Assembly (NCBI RefSeq): GCF_006539685.1
Contig: NZ_BJNM01000012.1
Location: 1-64,000 of the forward strand
DNA from: Gluconobacter oxydans
GTDB taxonomy: Bacteria > Pseudomonadota > Alphaproteobacteria > Acetobacterales > Acetobacteraceae
Reading direction: 5' to 3'
Length of the DNA: 64,000 nt
This document shows, one piece after another, positions 1 through 7,990 of the stretch. Numbering within the stretch: the first letter of the stretch is position 1; each line of letters starts with the position of its first letter. The notes under the pieces were generated by a model. That model was not told where the DNA came from and ran no database searches. It saw nothing but the letters and a program-made list of their open reading frames with translations. A program made the translations under genes and the position numbers.

Positions 1-573
1 TCAACCCTGCAGGCTGCCGTAACGCAGGGCCGCTGCACCATAACCGTACCCCCCGCCCATGGCAGGCGACGTTGCGCAGCCAAGGGCATGGCAGTCAGAA
101 GCATTCAGGGTTTCAATGATGACCGGCTGCACACCGGTCGCCGCAACAATCGCATTCGTCACAGCCTGACGTGTGTTGCGTTCGGCAAACAGCGAAGCAC
201 TGATGCGCTTGCGATAGACGGCATCCGTTTCGGAAGCCTGACGGACCAGACTGCTTTCACCGAAATAATCGTCCGCAGCCATGTCCAGAAACGCGCCGCT
301 CATCGTCGCAAGACGCATCTGGGGGGAACACTCCAGCATCAGTTGCCAGATGCCAGCCAGGACAGTGCCAAACCCGCGCAGAAGAGCCGCCAGTACTGGT
401 GCGGCCTCCTCATCCAGCCCCTGAGGTTCTGAAGGAAACCATCCCTTGGGCAAAAGCCGCCGGAGCCGGCCTGCGAAATCATCTATCGAACCGGGAGCCG
501 GTCTCGTATCGAAAAGGATGCTTCCATCCGATGCCCGGAGAATATCCCGGCCTTCGTCATAAAGAATACCCAT
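1..573 (-). CDS. phage baseplate protein, Mu gp48 / P2 gpI-like (DUF2313 type)
   Basis: 190-residue protein resembling the Mu gp48/YmfQ family, which joins the baseplate wedge to the tail fibres. Supporting features are its position at the distal end of the tail gene series, an N-terminal part with a 'LLP.GW' element near residues 39-45, and a middle part (about 60-150) typical of this family, including 'YRKRISASL'. It follows the fibre-like gene with a 4-nt gap, so both are probably on one transcript. The ATG at 573 is used and the stop lies exactly at the window edge. Genes further left (fibres, lysis) are outside the window. Family assignment rests on order and length; no alignment was run. 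Confidence 0.7.
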   Translation of the reverse strand: MGILYDEGRDILRASDGSILFDTRPAPGSIDDFAGRLRRLLPKGWFPSEPQGLDEEAAPVLAALLRGFGTVLAGIWQLMLECSPQMRLATMSGAFLDMAADDYFGESSLVRQASETDAVYRKRISASLFAERNTRQAVTNAIVAATGVQPVIIETLNASDCHALGCATSPAMGGGYGYGAAALRYGSLQG

Positions 574-577
574 CCGG

Positions 578-1816
578 TCATCCCCCAGCCTGGCTGGGGC
601 TCATCAGCGGAATACGATAATCGGTACCATTGACGTTGATATGGAGAAAACCGCCATCTGCTACAGTCGGCATCGTACCTCCGGCTCCAGTGACCGGTGA
701 CGTGATCTGAAGTTCTCCCCCGCTTGCGGGAAAAAGTCCCAGATTTCCGGAGCCTCCCGTCCCTTCCTGCACATACAGACCCGCTGCCTGCGTCCCGGCT
801 CCCGCCTGAACCTGAAGCGCATTGGTCGGGCTGGCCATGCCGGCAATCGAGAAGAGTGTTTCCCCCTCGATATTGCCAAACAGGATCCCGTCATTGGTAA
901 ATTCCTGCCGCGTGCCGCTGGTGCGTTCCGTCACCGTGGAACGGACAAATGCTCCCACATTGGCACCTGCCACCCCGGAAACGGTCTCGGGCGTATGCCA
1001 CTCGACAGCATGATTCCGCGCCAGCGAAACAGCCGATGCATATCCGGAATCCTTTCCATCCGTTCCCGTCAGGGACTGGGCCCCAAAAACGATACCCGTC
1101 TGCCAGGAGTTCGGATTGGAAACGAATACTATTCCTGCCGCAGCATCAGACGTCCCCGACGTCTGCCCGCCACCCGCGCCAAGCTGAATTCCATACACGC
1201 CACCACCAACATTCGGCGCATAAGGGGTGGATTGCCCCACCGCAAGGCCACCGAAATTGACGGCCTCAAGTTCCATCCCGAATGTCGGCTGGTAATCCAC
1301 CCCTGCCATCCGCCACGCTTCACCATAATAGGCGTAGGCGGTCGTGGTGGTAGGATTGGATGTGTCATCCGAAATTCCCCAGGACGCCACCCCGATGGAG
1401 CTTGGCTGAAACCCGAGAACCGACGAGCCGCTCACCGCATCGGACGTCCGCGACGCCGCGACGAACGCACTGTTGCCGAACTGCGCAACCGACGCGCACT
1501 GGGCATCCTGCAAGGCCCAGGGACCAATGGACGTCGCCGCCATGGTCTCCGACAGCCAGTCATTTTCCGAAGAACTGGCCCGGTCACTCAGAGCGGGATT
1601 TTCCGCCGCAACACCCACCAAAAGCCGGTCCGCAAAACGTTTTACCTGCGCACCCTTGTCGGCATAGAACTGACCACTGGCCGAAACGGTGACAGGAGCC
1701 TCAGTTACCTGCGCCACAGTCGCCGTCACTGTCCGTGTTCCGCTGGCATCCGCCAGAACAAGGACCTCTTCTCCCGTCAGGGATTCGAGTTTCGGATATG
1801 TATTAAATACCGCCAT
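578..1816 (-). CDS. phage tail-fibre or tip-like structural protein
   Basis: 412 residues, rich in Gly, Ser, Thr and Ala, without signal peptide or membrane segments. The N-terminus (1-60) resembles the short tail-attachment segment of fibre proteins. The middle (about 90-290) has low-charge, aromatic-poor repeats compatible with a beta-rich trimeric fold, and the C-terminus ends in a compact segment around residues 385-405. It lies between baseplate J and the gp48-like gene, whereas fibres in Mu-like phages normally follow gp48. It could be a receptor-binding or decoration protein; the exact role is not recognised. Confidence 0.5.
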   Translation of the reverse strand: MAVFNTYPKLESLTGEEVLVLADASGTRTVTATVAQVTEAPVTVSASGQFYADKGAQVKRFADRLLVGVAAENPALSDRASSSENDWLSETMAATSIGPWALQDAQCASVAQFGNSAFVAASRTSDAVSGSSVLGFQPSSIGVASWGISDDTSNPTTTTAYAYYGEAWRMAGVDYQPTFGMELEAVNFGGLAVGQSTPYAPNVGGGVYGIQLGAGGGQTSGTSDAAAGIVFVSNPNSWQTGIVFGAQSLTGTDGKDSGYASAVSLARNHAVEWHTPETVSGVAGANVGAFVRSTVTERTSGTRQEFTNDGILFGNIEGETLFSIAGMASPTNALQVQAGAGTQAAGLYVQEGTGGSGNLGLFPASGGELQITSPVTGAGGTMPTVADGGFLHINVNGTDYRIPLMSPSQAGG

Positions 1817-1858
1817 GAAAATTCCTCATCCCTGCCGATGGATCCAGATTCCGGATCC

Positions 1859-2998
1859 TCAGCCCTGGGTGACATTGATCTGAATGCTTCCAACCACGAG
1901 CGCCTGATTGCCGTTGGCAGGAATATCAGCCTGCCCTCCATTAAGACGGACATTCAGAACCGACGTCACAGAGATCCCCGCGCCCGCATAGGCCAGGTAG
2001 GAAAGACGGCTGTACGGATATCCGGCCCCCACAGTCATCGCGACAATATCTTTCGACACGACGGACTGAATGGCGCTTGCCGCCTGCTGAACCGAAACGG
2101 AAGAGGGCACCACAACATCCATGGAAACATCCACCGTCAGAACCTGGGGCGCCTGCACCCCAAAACCGACCCCCAGGGCCCGAACAGAATCAATGACCTC
2201 ATAGACATTCGACAACAGCTGATCCGAAGGCACCCCACTTCCGTCATTGACCACAGCCGTAAAGTATCCGCTCCGCGCAACACCTGCCGCATCAAGACCA
2301 TCCCGGAGCGAATAACTCAGATCCGTCTGGACATTGGCAATGGCATTCCCCACTGCGGCCCGACTGGCAGACGCCTTTGCCGCCAGCCAGAGCGGAAAAC
2401 GCGCCCTCAGCTGACTATCCGTCTCCTGGTCGGAGCCATTCAGGAAAGGCGCCGTATTCGTCACGGTATCCAGCCCCGAGACCGCCGTGCCCATCAGGCA
2501 GATCGCACCGACCGAGACATTTCCGACCGCCCCCGCTACCTGGCATGAAACAGGCACAGACAGCGTCGTCGCACCTGCCTCACGAACATATCCGCCAGCA
2601 GACGCGGACCATGTCGGCAAGGACTGATCCTGCGTCACGACAAAGGATATTCCTCCCACAGTGCGCACAATCACTCCCGGCGGAACAACAGCCGACTGCT
2701 CGCTGGCCATAAAGGACGTAAACGTCACAAGCCCTGTCGCCGGCGTTCCCGGCAGACGGGTCATGCCAAAATCATTGACGAAACTGTCACAGTCCGCCCC
2801 CGTCGACGTCGCAAGACGGGTCCGCAACAGCGACTGCAATACCAGATACTGCAACCACAATCCCACCCCGCCGACACCTTCCATAAGCGCCCTCACAGGC
2901 GATCCGATGGAAACGTCCAGCAATTGGGAACATGAGGCCTGCGCCGTTGTCACTGCAGCCGAAACAGTCGTGGAAAAGGAACGTAAGGAGAGAGACAT
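1859..2998 (-). CDS. phage baseplate J-like protein (Mu gp47 / P2 gpJ)
   Basis: 379 residues. Baseplate wedge protein that builds the ring around the spike in contractile tails. Family signs are the early 'GSPVRALMEG' element near residue 32, the central 'ETDSQLRARFPLW' segment, which matches the conserved 'E.D..LR.R' motif of J proteins, and a C-terminal half with 'VPSDQLLSNVYEVIDSVRA'-type features. It follows the W-like gene by about 44 nt and precedes the fibre-like gene. Length is normal for the family. The order W-J is the standard P2/Mu baseplate order. Confidence 0.88.
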   Translation of the reverse strand: MSLSLRSFSTTVSAAVTTAQASCSQLLDVSIGSPVRALMEGVGGVGLWLQYLVLQSLLRTRLATSTGADCDSFVNDFGMTRLPGTPATGLVTFTSFMASEQSAVVPPGVIVRTVGGISFVVTQDQSLPTWSASAGGYVREAGATTLSVPVSCQVAGAVGNVSVGAICLMGTAVSGLDTVTNTAPFLNGSDQETDSQLRARFPLWLAAKASASRAAVGNAIANVQTDLSYSLRDGLDAAGVARSGYFTAVVNDGSGVPSDQLLSNVYEVIDSVRALGVGFGVQAPQVLTVDVSMDVVVPSSVSVQQAASAIQSVVSKDIVAMTVGAGYPYSRLSYLAYAGAGISVTSVLNVRLNGGQADIPANGNQALVVGSIQINVTQG

Positions 2999-3042
2999 CG
3001 CATCCTCTTGGAGCGGTTCAATACTGTGCCGCTCTCATCATT

Positions 3043-3402
3043 TCAGTAGGAAAAAGACAGGCTCTGCTGCTGACCGGATGCTGCATCGACATAGGACACG
3101 TCGCATCTGCAGACACCGCCGCCCTCATCCGTCACAGTCACTGTCACGGCCTGCGATGAATCCACCCCGGCATCTGCCTGAACCTGCGCCCGGATGACAG
3201 ATTCCATCGCTTCCGGTGCAATGACCTGACCGACCATGAGTGGCAGCCCCACCCCGTAATCCAGCTGCCAGATATAATCCCCGGGAACAGTCAGCAAACG
3301 CCTCAACAGACTCTGTCTCGTCAGCTCCGTGCCAGAGACCGTCTGAAGCGTGCCGGAGTTCAGAACCAGATCGTTCCCGAAAACATGTGAAAGAGCGATC
3401 AT
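3043..3402 (-). CDS. phage baseplate wedge protein, gp25/gpW-like (Mu gp46 position)
   Basis: 119 residues. Small baseplate protein of the W/gp25 type that connects sheath and wedge. The 'QSLLRRLLTVPGDYIWQLDYG' region (about 29-49) matches the usual 'RLLT..G.Y..D..YG' pattern of gp25-like proteins. Its ATG overlaps the stop of the spike gene (ATGA), indicating translational coupling. Location between V and J supports the call. The sequence is divergent, so it could equally be placed in the GP46 family. Confidence 0.7.
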   Translation of the reverse strand: MIALSHVFGNDLVLNSGTLQTVSGTELTRQSLLRRLLTVPGDYIWQLDYGVGLPLMVGQVIAPEAMESVIRAQVQADAGVDSSQAVTVTVTDEGGGVCRCDVSYVDAASGQQQSLSFSY

Positions 3403-4022
3403 CCAAGCGGTCCTTCCGTCTTCTGACTTCCCAGCAGATGGACATGCTCATTCAGCGAATGCTGATCCGTACGCACATCCCCCCCCGAAACCGTCAACCC
3501 GGCGGATGTCAGGGTCATGCTTGTCCCACCAACAGAAAAACTGATTTCCCCATCCTTCAGAACAATCCGTGCATTTCCCGCACCCACCGCCACACCAGCA
3601 GACCCGACATGCAGCCAGCCCGCTCCCGAAGACGTCGTCCCGGAAGCGCCTGACGAGGAAAGTGGCGGACGACCACACCCCCCTTTGACAAGCAGTTCAC
3701 CAGGCTGAGCAACGGCTCCGGTCAGAGGAGACACAGGCGCCATCACCACCGTGTCAAACACACATCCCGTCACGACAAGATGCTCTCCGTCCCCCTCAAC
3801 AGGCTGAAGAACAACATGCGTGCCTGGAGAAGACGGACACGCAATCCGCAGATCTCCCGCATGCACCCCGCCAGCATCTGGAATCCAGCCCGTTTCCACG
3901 TTTTCAGGCTGGATCCGGACCTTTACGGCATGATTGACAGGATCAACGGCTGAGACGATTCCAAACATCGTATGCGCCGTCCTGCCCTGAAGGGCAGCGG
4001 CATCAAAACGGGCATCACTCAT
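3399..4022 (-). CDS. phage baseplate assembly / tail spike protein V (Mu gp45-like)
   Basis: 207 residues. Central spike that pierces the host envelope when the sheath contracts. An N-terminal OB-fold-like region (about 20-100, starting 'GIVSAVDPVNHAVKVRI') is followed by short Gly/Ser/Val beta repeats (110-185). The C-terminal 'EHVHLL' near residue 195 holds an H-x-H pair, as in P2 gpV and Mu gp45 spikes, where such histidines bind an iron ion at the tip. Start and stop overlap the neighbours by ATGA on both sides. Confidence 0.88.
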   Translation of the reverse strand: MSDARFDAAALQGRTAHTMFGIVSAVDPVNHAVKVRIQPENVETGWIPDAGGVHAGDLRIACPSSPGTHVVLQPVEGDGEHLVVTGCVFDTVVMAPVSPLTGAVAQPGELLVKGGCGRPPLSSSGASGTTSSGAGWLHVGSAGVAVGAGNARIVLKDGEISFSVGGTSMTLTSAGLTVSGGDVRTDQHSLNEHVHLLGSQKTEGPLG

Positions 4023-5080
4023 GTCCCACCTCCGCGGTCCCTCAGAACAACCTGCTGCACAAATCCCCGCTCCACGGAAAACCGGGAGATCACCTGATCA
4101 ATCCCCAGGGTCTTTTCCCCATTTCCCGTTACGACAGTCATGTATTTTCTTGGCGCAATACCCGGCACACCCGGGATCCTGATCCGCACAGACAACGCAT
4201 GCGCCGCAATACGTGCATGCTTGCCACGCGCCAGCCTTTGCAACTCGTCCAGCCGCCGTCCGGGAACACGAAAGGTATGGATACTGGCATTTCCAGACGG
4301 GGCGTCCTGAGAGAATGAAACGCCATCATAATAAATCTGCGTCGTACTTCTCTGACGTGAATCCCACGATGCCATGTGCACAACCACACCCGACAGAAGC
4401 TGCAGATCCCGCGCAATACTGGTTTCAAGAACCGCGTTCCGCATGTCTGTCACCTGCACACCCGTATCGGAAGATGAGCCCAGTGGCTGGCAAACAAGAG
4501 ATGTTCCACTGGCGTAAAGGTCGCAAAAAGAGTCGCGGGCAATCGTGAATGCAAGATCCGCCGCCGTCTGAAAACGATGCTGCCCCATGAGAGCACCGCG
4601 CTTATGCTCGATCTGCCAGAACTGACCCGCCATGAGCGTAGCCTGATCAGAGGGTAGCGCAATCGCCGCATTCAGGCCTGCGGCCTGCGCCATGATTCCC
4701 AGCAATTCCTGCTGGGTATGGTTGAGCCACGCATCCTGAATCCGCAGATCCATCAGAGCCGCCAGCGCATCCCGGCATTCCATTTCCAGAACGGCATGCT
4801 CGGCCGCATATTCAATATGGTCGATCCGGCCCTCAAACAGCGTAGTCCACGAAGACGAAACGCTCTGCGTATCCCGCATCTGGAGGATCACCCATTTCCG
4901 GGCGGGGTGCTCCGTTTCAAACCACAAAGCCTGCTGCGCCTGATCCCTGACGGCAAAACGCAGCGATGCGACATCACAGGCTTCGTACCGGTTCGCATCA
5001 ATTTCGAACTGCAGAAGCGCCAGAACCGGATCAACCTGCCCATCAAAAAGAACCTGGACTTCCAGGTTTCTGACGCTCAT
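4019..5080 (-). CDS. phage late control D / baseplate hub protein (gpD, Mu gp44-like)
   Basis: 353 residues. Hub protein that caps the tail tube and holds the spike. N-terminal beta-rich segment (about 1-110, 'EVQVLFDGQVDPVLALLQFEI') is followed by the second barrel, then a C-terminal region with 'RLARGKHARIAAHALSVRIRIPG', close to the conserved 'A...A......A...' element of D proteins. It lies between X-like and V-like genes with ATGA overlaps on both sides, exactly as in P2 and Mu tail operons. Confidence 0.85.
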   Translation of the reverse strand: MSVRNLEVQVLFDGQVDPVLALLQFEIDANRYEACDVASLRFAVRDQAQQALWFETEHPARKWVILQMRDTQSVSSSWTTLFEGRIDHIEYAAEHAVLEMECRDALAALMDLRIQDAWLNHTQQELLGIMAQAAGLNAAIALPSDQATLMAGQFWQIEHKRGALMGQHRFQTAADLAFTIARDSFCDLYASGTSLVCQPLGSSSDTGVQVTDMRNAVLETSIARDLQLLSGVVVHMASWDSRQRSTTQIYYDGVSFSQDAPSGNASIHTFRVPGRRLDELQRLARGKHARIAAHALSVRIRIPGVPGIAPRKYMTVVTGNGEKTLGIDQVISRFSVERGFVQQVVLRDRGGGT

Positions 5081-5286
5081 TCCAACACCCCGTCAGGCAA
5101 ACCCGATACCAGATCACTCTCGACTGCCGGCACCTTGAGCACGACAGTTTCGGAAATCCATCCCAGATCCGGATCCGTCATCCCGTTGACCTGCGCAATC
5201 CTCCACCATTGAGAAGCATTTCCAAGCTCACGCGCGGCCACATGAAACAGCGAAATATCCGCAGCACTGACAATAATATCCTGCAT
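5077..5286 (-). CDS. phage tail protein X-like (LysM-type) small protein
   Basis: 69 residues when started at the ATG at 5286. This start follows a GAGGA ribosome site four bases upstream and avoids overlap with the preceding gene; an upstream in-frame start would add 19 residues lying inside that gene. The sequence has 'SLFHVAARELGNASQWWRIAQVN', the short LysM-like pattern of P2 gpX (67 residues), which acts at the hub. Its stop overlaps the D gene start (ATGA). Confidence 0.75.
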   Translation of the reverse strand: MQDIIVSAADISLFHVAARELGNASQWWRIAQVNGMTDPDLGWISETVVLKVPAVESDLVSGLPDGVLE

Positions 5287-5293
5287 CATGTCC

Positions 5294-6208
5294 TCATGCG
5301 AAAACGGACGGCAAAGACGTCGATTGCCCCTGCGCCACAGCAATATTCGCCGCAGAGCGATTCACCAGACTGCCCGCATCGGCCGCAGCGCTCAGAAGCG
5401 CCGCGTTCTGTCCCAAAGCGTTCAATGAAACACTGTTGACCGGCTGAATGGCTTCAACATTCTGTCCGGCTCCGGTCAGAATGGACTGCAACCCACTTCC
5501 CGCATTTTCCAGCCCCCCGGCAACAGAGGTCAGCGCGGAAGGCACCGTAGCGAGATTCATACCACTCTGCGCCACGCCGTTGACCGTCCCCAGAGCATCC
5601 GTCACCTTCGAGGCAAAACCCCCGGCACCAACAAACGTCGCCAGCGGCATGACCTGCCCGACAACCGAAGACACCTGCCCCACCGCCGTAAAAACACCTT
5701 CGGAAACATCCGAAACCACGCTGGAAAAACTGTCGAGAGCACTCCCGACATCGTCTCCCAGCACTCCGGACAGGGTACCGGAAGCCTGTACAGCCGTCGT
5801 TTCCTGTGGTCGCTCAAGAACCAGCGTATAAGAACAGACAGCGCCTTTTGCCTGGTAAACGTAATGAAACTGGGCAATCCAGACCTGGACGGAAAGCCCC
5901 GCAGCCGAAAAAGCAACCTGCTGCCCGGCCATCCGCATGCGTTCAACCGCCTGAGCCCGCATCTGCGCATCCGGACCAAGAAAGCGCCCTTTCAGCTCCA
6001 GACGCCCCGGATCGTTGCCCAGCGCATCAACAACACGCCCGCCCCCCGGAAGACGATGCACAACCAGCATCTGCCGACCGCCAACCTGCAGCGTATCGGG
6101 AACTTCAATTCCCGTCAGAACCAGATTTCCCAGTATGACAGGAGATGACGATCCCAGCCGTCCTACGGCACCAATGGCATTTTCGATGTCGGAAAGACCA
6201 ATACCCAT
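5294..6208 (-). CDS. phage baseplate/tail assembly protein in the Mu gp43 position
   Basis: 304 residues. The N-terminal 130 residues are a compact domain with mixed strands ('VILGNLVLTGIEVP', 'GRLELKGRFLG', 'FHYVYQAKGAVCSYTLVLE'), as in hub-adjacent proteins that precede gpX. The C-terminal half (about 140-304) is Ala/Ser/Gly/Val rich and low in charge, probably helical or flexible. A ribosome site (AGAGGAAG) lies upstream of the ATG. Position matches the DNA-circularisation-like gp43 of Mu, which is a tail component. The biochemical role is not established. Confidence 0.6.
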   Translation of the reverse strand: MGIGLSDIENAIGAVGRLGSSSPVILGNLVLTGIEVPDTLQVGGRQMLVVHRLPGGGRVVDALGNDPGRLELKGRFLGPDAQMRAQAVERMRMAGQQVAFSAAGLSVQVWIAQFHYVYQAKGAVCSYTLVLERPQETTAVQASGTLSGVLGDDVGSALDSFSSVVSDVSEGVFTAVGQVSSVVGQVMPLATFVGAGGFASKVTDALGTVNGVAQSGMNLATVPSALTSVAGGLENAGSGLQSILTGAGQNVEAIQPVNSVSLNALGQNAALLSAAADAGSLVNRSAANIAVAQGQSTSLPSVFA

Positions 6209-6226
6209 CGGGGAACACTTCCTCTG

Positions 6227-7084
6227 TCAGAAAAATCCGATACTTCGGCCTGGATACTGAGGCTGCATGATTTCATCCACGCCCCCGCCAGAACGTCGCG
6301 CCGCCAGACGGGACCTGCGATTGCCGAACGAGAAATCATCACGCCTCATCTCGTGATCCGCATCACCACTCACAGTGTTCCTGTCGTGATAATTCCGGAG
6401 CACCGGAGAGGCTGGAAGCGTGTCATGTCCCCGTCCAGCTCCTTCAGATGATGGCGCGTGAACAGTCTGTTTCCGAACTGGCGGAATACAGGCCGAACCT
6501 TCATCCGCCCGTATTGTCCGGCGAACGACAGGAGACACCCCTGTCGCACCATGCCTGATGCGTCCGACAGGCAATGCACGCTCGATCATTTCCCCCCGAC
6601 CGGGGGATATCATCACTCGTTCAACATCAGCAGCAGCCCGTTTCCGCGCCACCACAGTCCGTCCCGACTTTGCATCCAGTCGCCCCCACCGTTTCGGAAA
6701 AGCAGTCATCTCATGCACAGCCGCACGTATTCCCGCTTTTTCTGCAACAACGGAAAAAGGCTTCAAAGGAAGACCTGGTCGCAGAATCCGCACCGCCCGC
6801 TGTTTTTCCCGAACGGGAAACAACACCGAATGAAGTACTCCACCCCATTTACGAACAGGCGCAATCTCCTGGATGCCCTCTCTTCTTTGAAAGCCGCCAC
6901 CTCGCATCGTCCTTCCGGAAACCAGAGCCCCCCTGATGCGCGACGGCACGATCCCAGCCTGTTTTTTCAACCGTGGCACCGCCGCAACCGGAAACGACCG
7001 CTGCGCCCATGCCAACCCTCTGGAAGAAGCTGCAAAACACGTCCTGACCGAGAGAAGAGACCGCCAGATGTGCTCCCGCATCAT
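6227..7084 (-). CDS. basic protein of unknown function in the tape-measure slot
   Basis: 285 residues, strikingly rich in Arg, Gly and Val. Its ATG overlaps the stop of the frameshifted chaperone extension (ATGA at 7084-7081), which supports this strand and start. In contractile phages this slot holds the tape-measure protein, normally far longer, helical and with hydrophobic segments. None of this is visible here: there are no membrane segments, no coiled coil and many Pro/Gly. The C-terminus ends in 'PGRSIGFF'. It may be a reduced or replaced tape measure, or an accessory protein with the tape measure lost. The opposite strand also has an open frame, rejected because of context. Confidence 0.45.
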   Translation of the reverse strand: MMREHIWRSLLSVRTCFAASSRGLAWAQRSFPVAAVPRLKKQAGIVPSRIRGALVSGRTMRGGGFQRREGIQEIAPVRKWGGVLHSVLFPVREKQRAVRILRPGLPLKPFSVVAEKAGIRAAVHEMTAFPKRWGRLDAKSGRTVVARKRAAADVERVMISPGRGEMIERALPVGRIRHGATGVSPVVRRTIRADEGSACIPPVRKQTVHAPSSEGAGRGHDTLPASPVLRNYHDRNTVSGDADHEMRRDDFSFGNRRSRLAARRSGGGVDEIMQPQYPGRSIGFF

Positions 7085-7568
7085 ATCTCTCCCCGATAAC
7101 CCATCATATCCCAGTCAAAACAGTGCCCTTCCCGCTCTCCGGTAATGACACACGCGGCCAGACGCCGCGCTCTCGACCATCCTCGCAAAACATCCCACGG
7201 CACCCCGTGATCCAGCAGATACAGCATCTCCTGGAACCCGGAGTGCCGGCTCAGTTTTTTGCGACGTCCCGCAGATCCTCATCCGCATCACGCTCGAAAA
7301 GCGGCGTCAGCGCAGCAATTCCGGCCTTGCCGACCCGACGGGCCAGCTCGCGGATTTCATCCTTCGTCTGCGGCATCTGAACCGGCACACCATCAATGGC
7401 CGTCACCGAACAGATCATCTCCGCATAACCGAGCCATGCGGATGCCGAGGCGCCATTGATCGCACTGCCAGCCGCCTCGATCAGATCCAGCATATCTGCC
7501 GGATCAATCTCGCGCAGCGTCAGACGCCGGTTATCGGACAGAACAACTTCCTGCGGAAAATCACTCAC
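7081..7568 (-). CDS. frameshifted chaperone GT-type product (-1 frameshift at 7254-7260)
   Basis: After decoding the AAC of the slippery heptamer, a one-base backward slip opens a frame of 57 further codons ending at TGA 7083-7081, giving a predicted 162-residue fusion. The extension begins 'LSRHSGFQEMLYLLDHG' and ends 'DMMGYRGEI'. It carries aromatic and charged residues like other GT tails and has no good independent start. Its stop overlaps the ATG of the next gene. Frame and length were read directly from the sequence; frameshift use is inferred from the lambda G-GT and Mu gp41 precedent. Confidence 0.75.
7251..7568 (-). CDS. phage tail assembly chaperone G-type (Mu gp41 position)
   Basis: 105 residues from a GTG that overlaps the tube-gene stop (GTGA). 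In lambda, P2 and Mu relatives the gene between tube and tape measure encodes a chaperone made in two forms by -1 frameshifting. The features seen here are the position, the acidic and helical character, and a perfect slippery heptamer A-AAA-AAC at 7260-7254 immediately before the zero-frame stop. A residue run 'DEIRELARRVGKAGIAAL' lies in the second half. The product keeps the tape measure soluble during tail assembly. Confidence 0.8.
   Translation of the reverse strand: MSDFPQEVVLSDNRRLTLREIDPADMLDLIEAAGSAINGASASAWLGYAEMICSVTAIDGVPVQMPQTKDEIRELARRVGKAGIAALTPLFERDADEDLRDVAKN
7254..7260 (-). promoter_or_regulatory. programmed -1 ribosomal frameshift slippery site A-AAA-AAC
   Basis: On the minus strand the codons GCA AAA AAC TGA place the heptamer in the canonical X-XXY-YYZ register directly before the stop. 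Slippage joins the G and T frames of the tail chaperone. Confidence 0.75.
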
Positions 7569-7990
7569 GAAATCTTCGTCCTCGTAGAAGCAAAGAACTG
7601 AACCGTCTGATGGATCATGTGGTCCGCCTGCCAGGGATCACTCTTCAGCTGCATGGAAACATTGCTGAATTCCCAGGTGCTGGTCGTCCCATCCGGTTCG
7701 GTCACGTACTGATAGATCGTCCCACTTCCGACCGTCCCTGCATTCCAGTAAGCGGCCTCGACAGCCGCCACTAGATTGTCCAGCGCCGCATTGGCCCGGG
7801 CAATCTGGAACGCTCCCCGCCAGCCATTCGGAACATTGAATTCCAGTGGCACGCCGTTCAGCGGGTTGGCACGCAGAGCCTGCGTTTCCTGGGCCGCACT
7901 GAAAGACGTGACATCCCTCAGATCGACGCGCTGCCCATTCCACAGAACGGTAATCCGGCAATCCCGGCCAATGCTGTATGGATTTGCCAT
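7565..7990 (-). CDS. phage tail tube protein (contractile tail)
   Basis: 141 residues. Forms the inner tube surrounded by the sheath. It follows the sheath gene with no gap and has the typical tube-protein size and pattern: N-terminal 'GRDCRITVLWNGQRVDL', a central segment 'EFNVPNGWRGAFQIARANAALDNLVAAVEAAYW' that resembles tube proteins of Mu gpM/P2 FII type, and a beta-rich C-terminus. The stop overlaps the chaperone GTG. All features fit the normal sheath-tube-chaperone order. Confidence 0.88.
   Translation of the reverse strand: MANPYSIGRDCRITVLWNGQRVDLRDVTSFSAAQETQALRANPLNGVPLEFNVPNGWRGAFQIARANAALDNLVAAVEAAYWNAGTVGSGTIYQYVTEPDGTTSTWEFSNVSMQLKSDPWQADHMIHQTVQFFASTRTKIS

Noticed and set aside
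995-2548. Long plus-strand open frame opposite the baseplate J and fibre-like genes
   Set aside because: Arg/His/Pro-rich composition with no motif; it is the complement of two well-supported minus-strand phage genes.
6458-7099. Plus-strand open frame opposite the tape-measure-slot gene
   Set aside because: Direction opposes the whole operon. The minus-strand gene has an ATGA overlap with the frameshifted chaperone and a good downstream junction.
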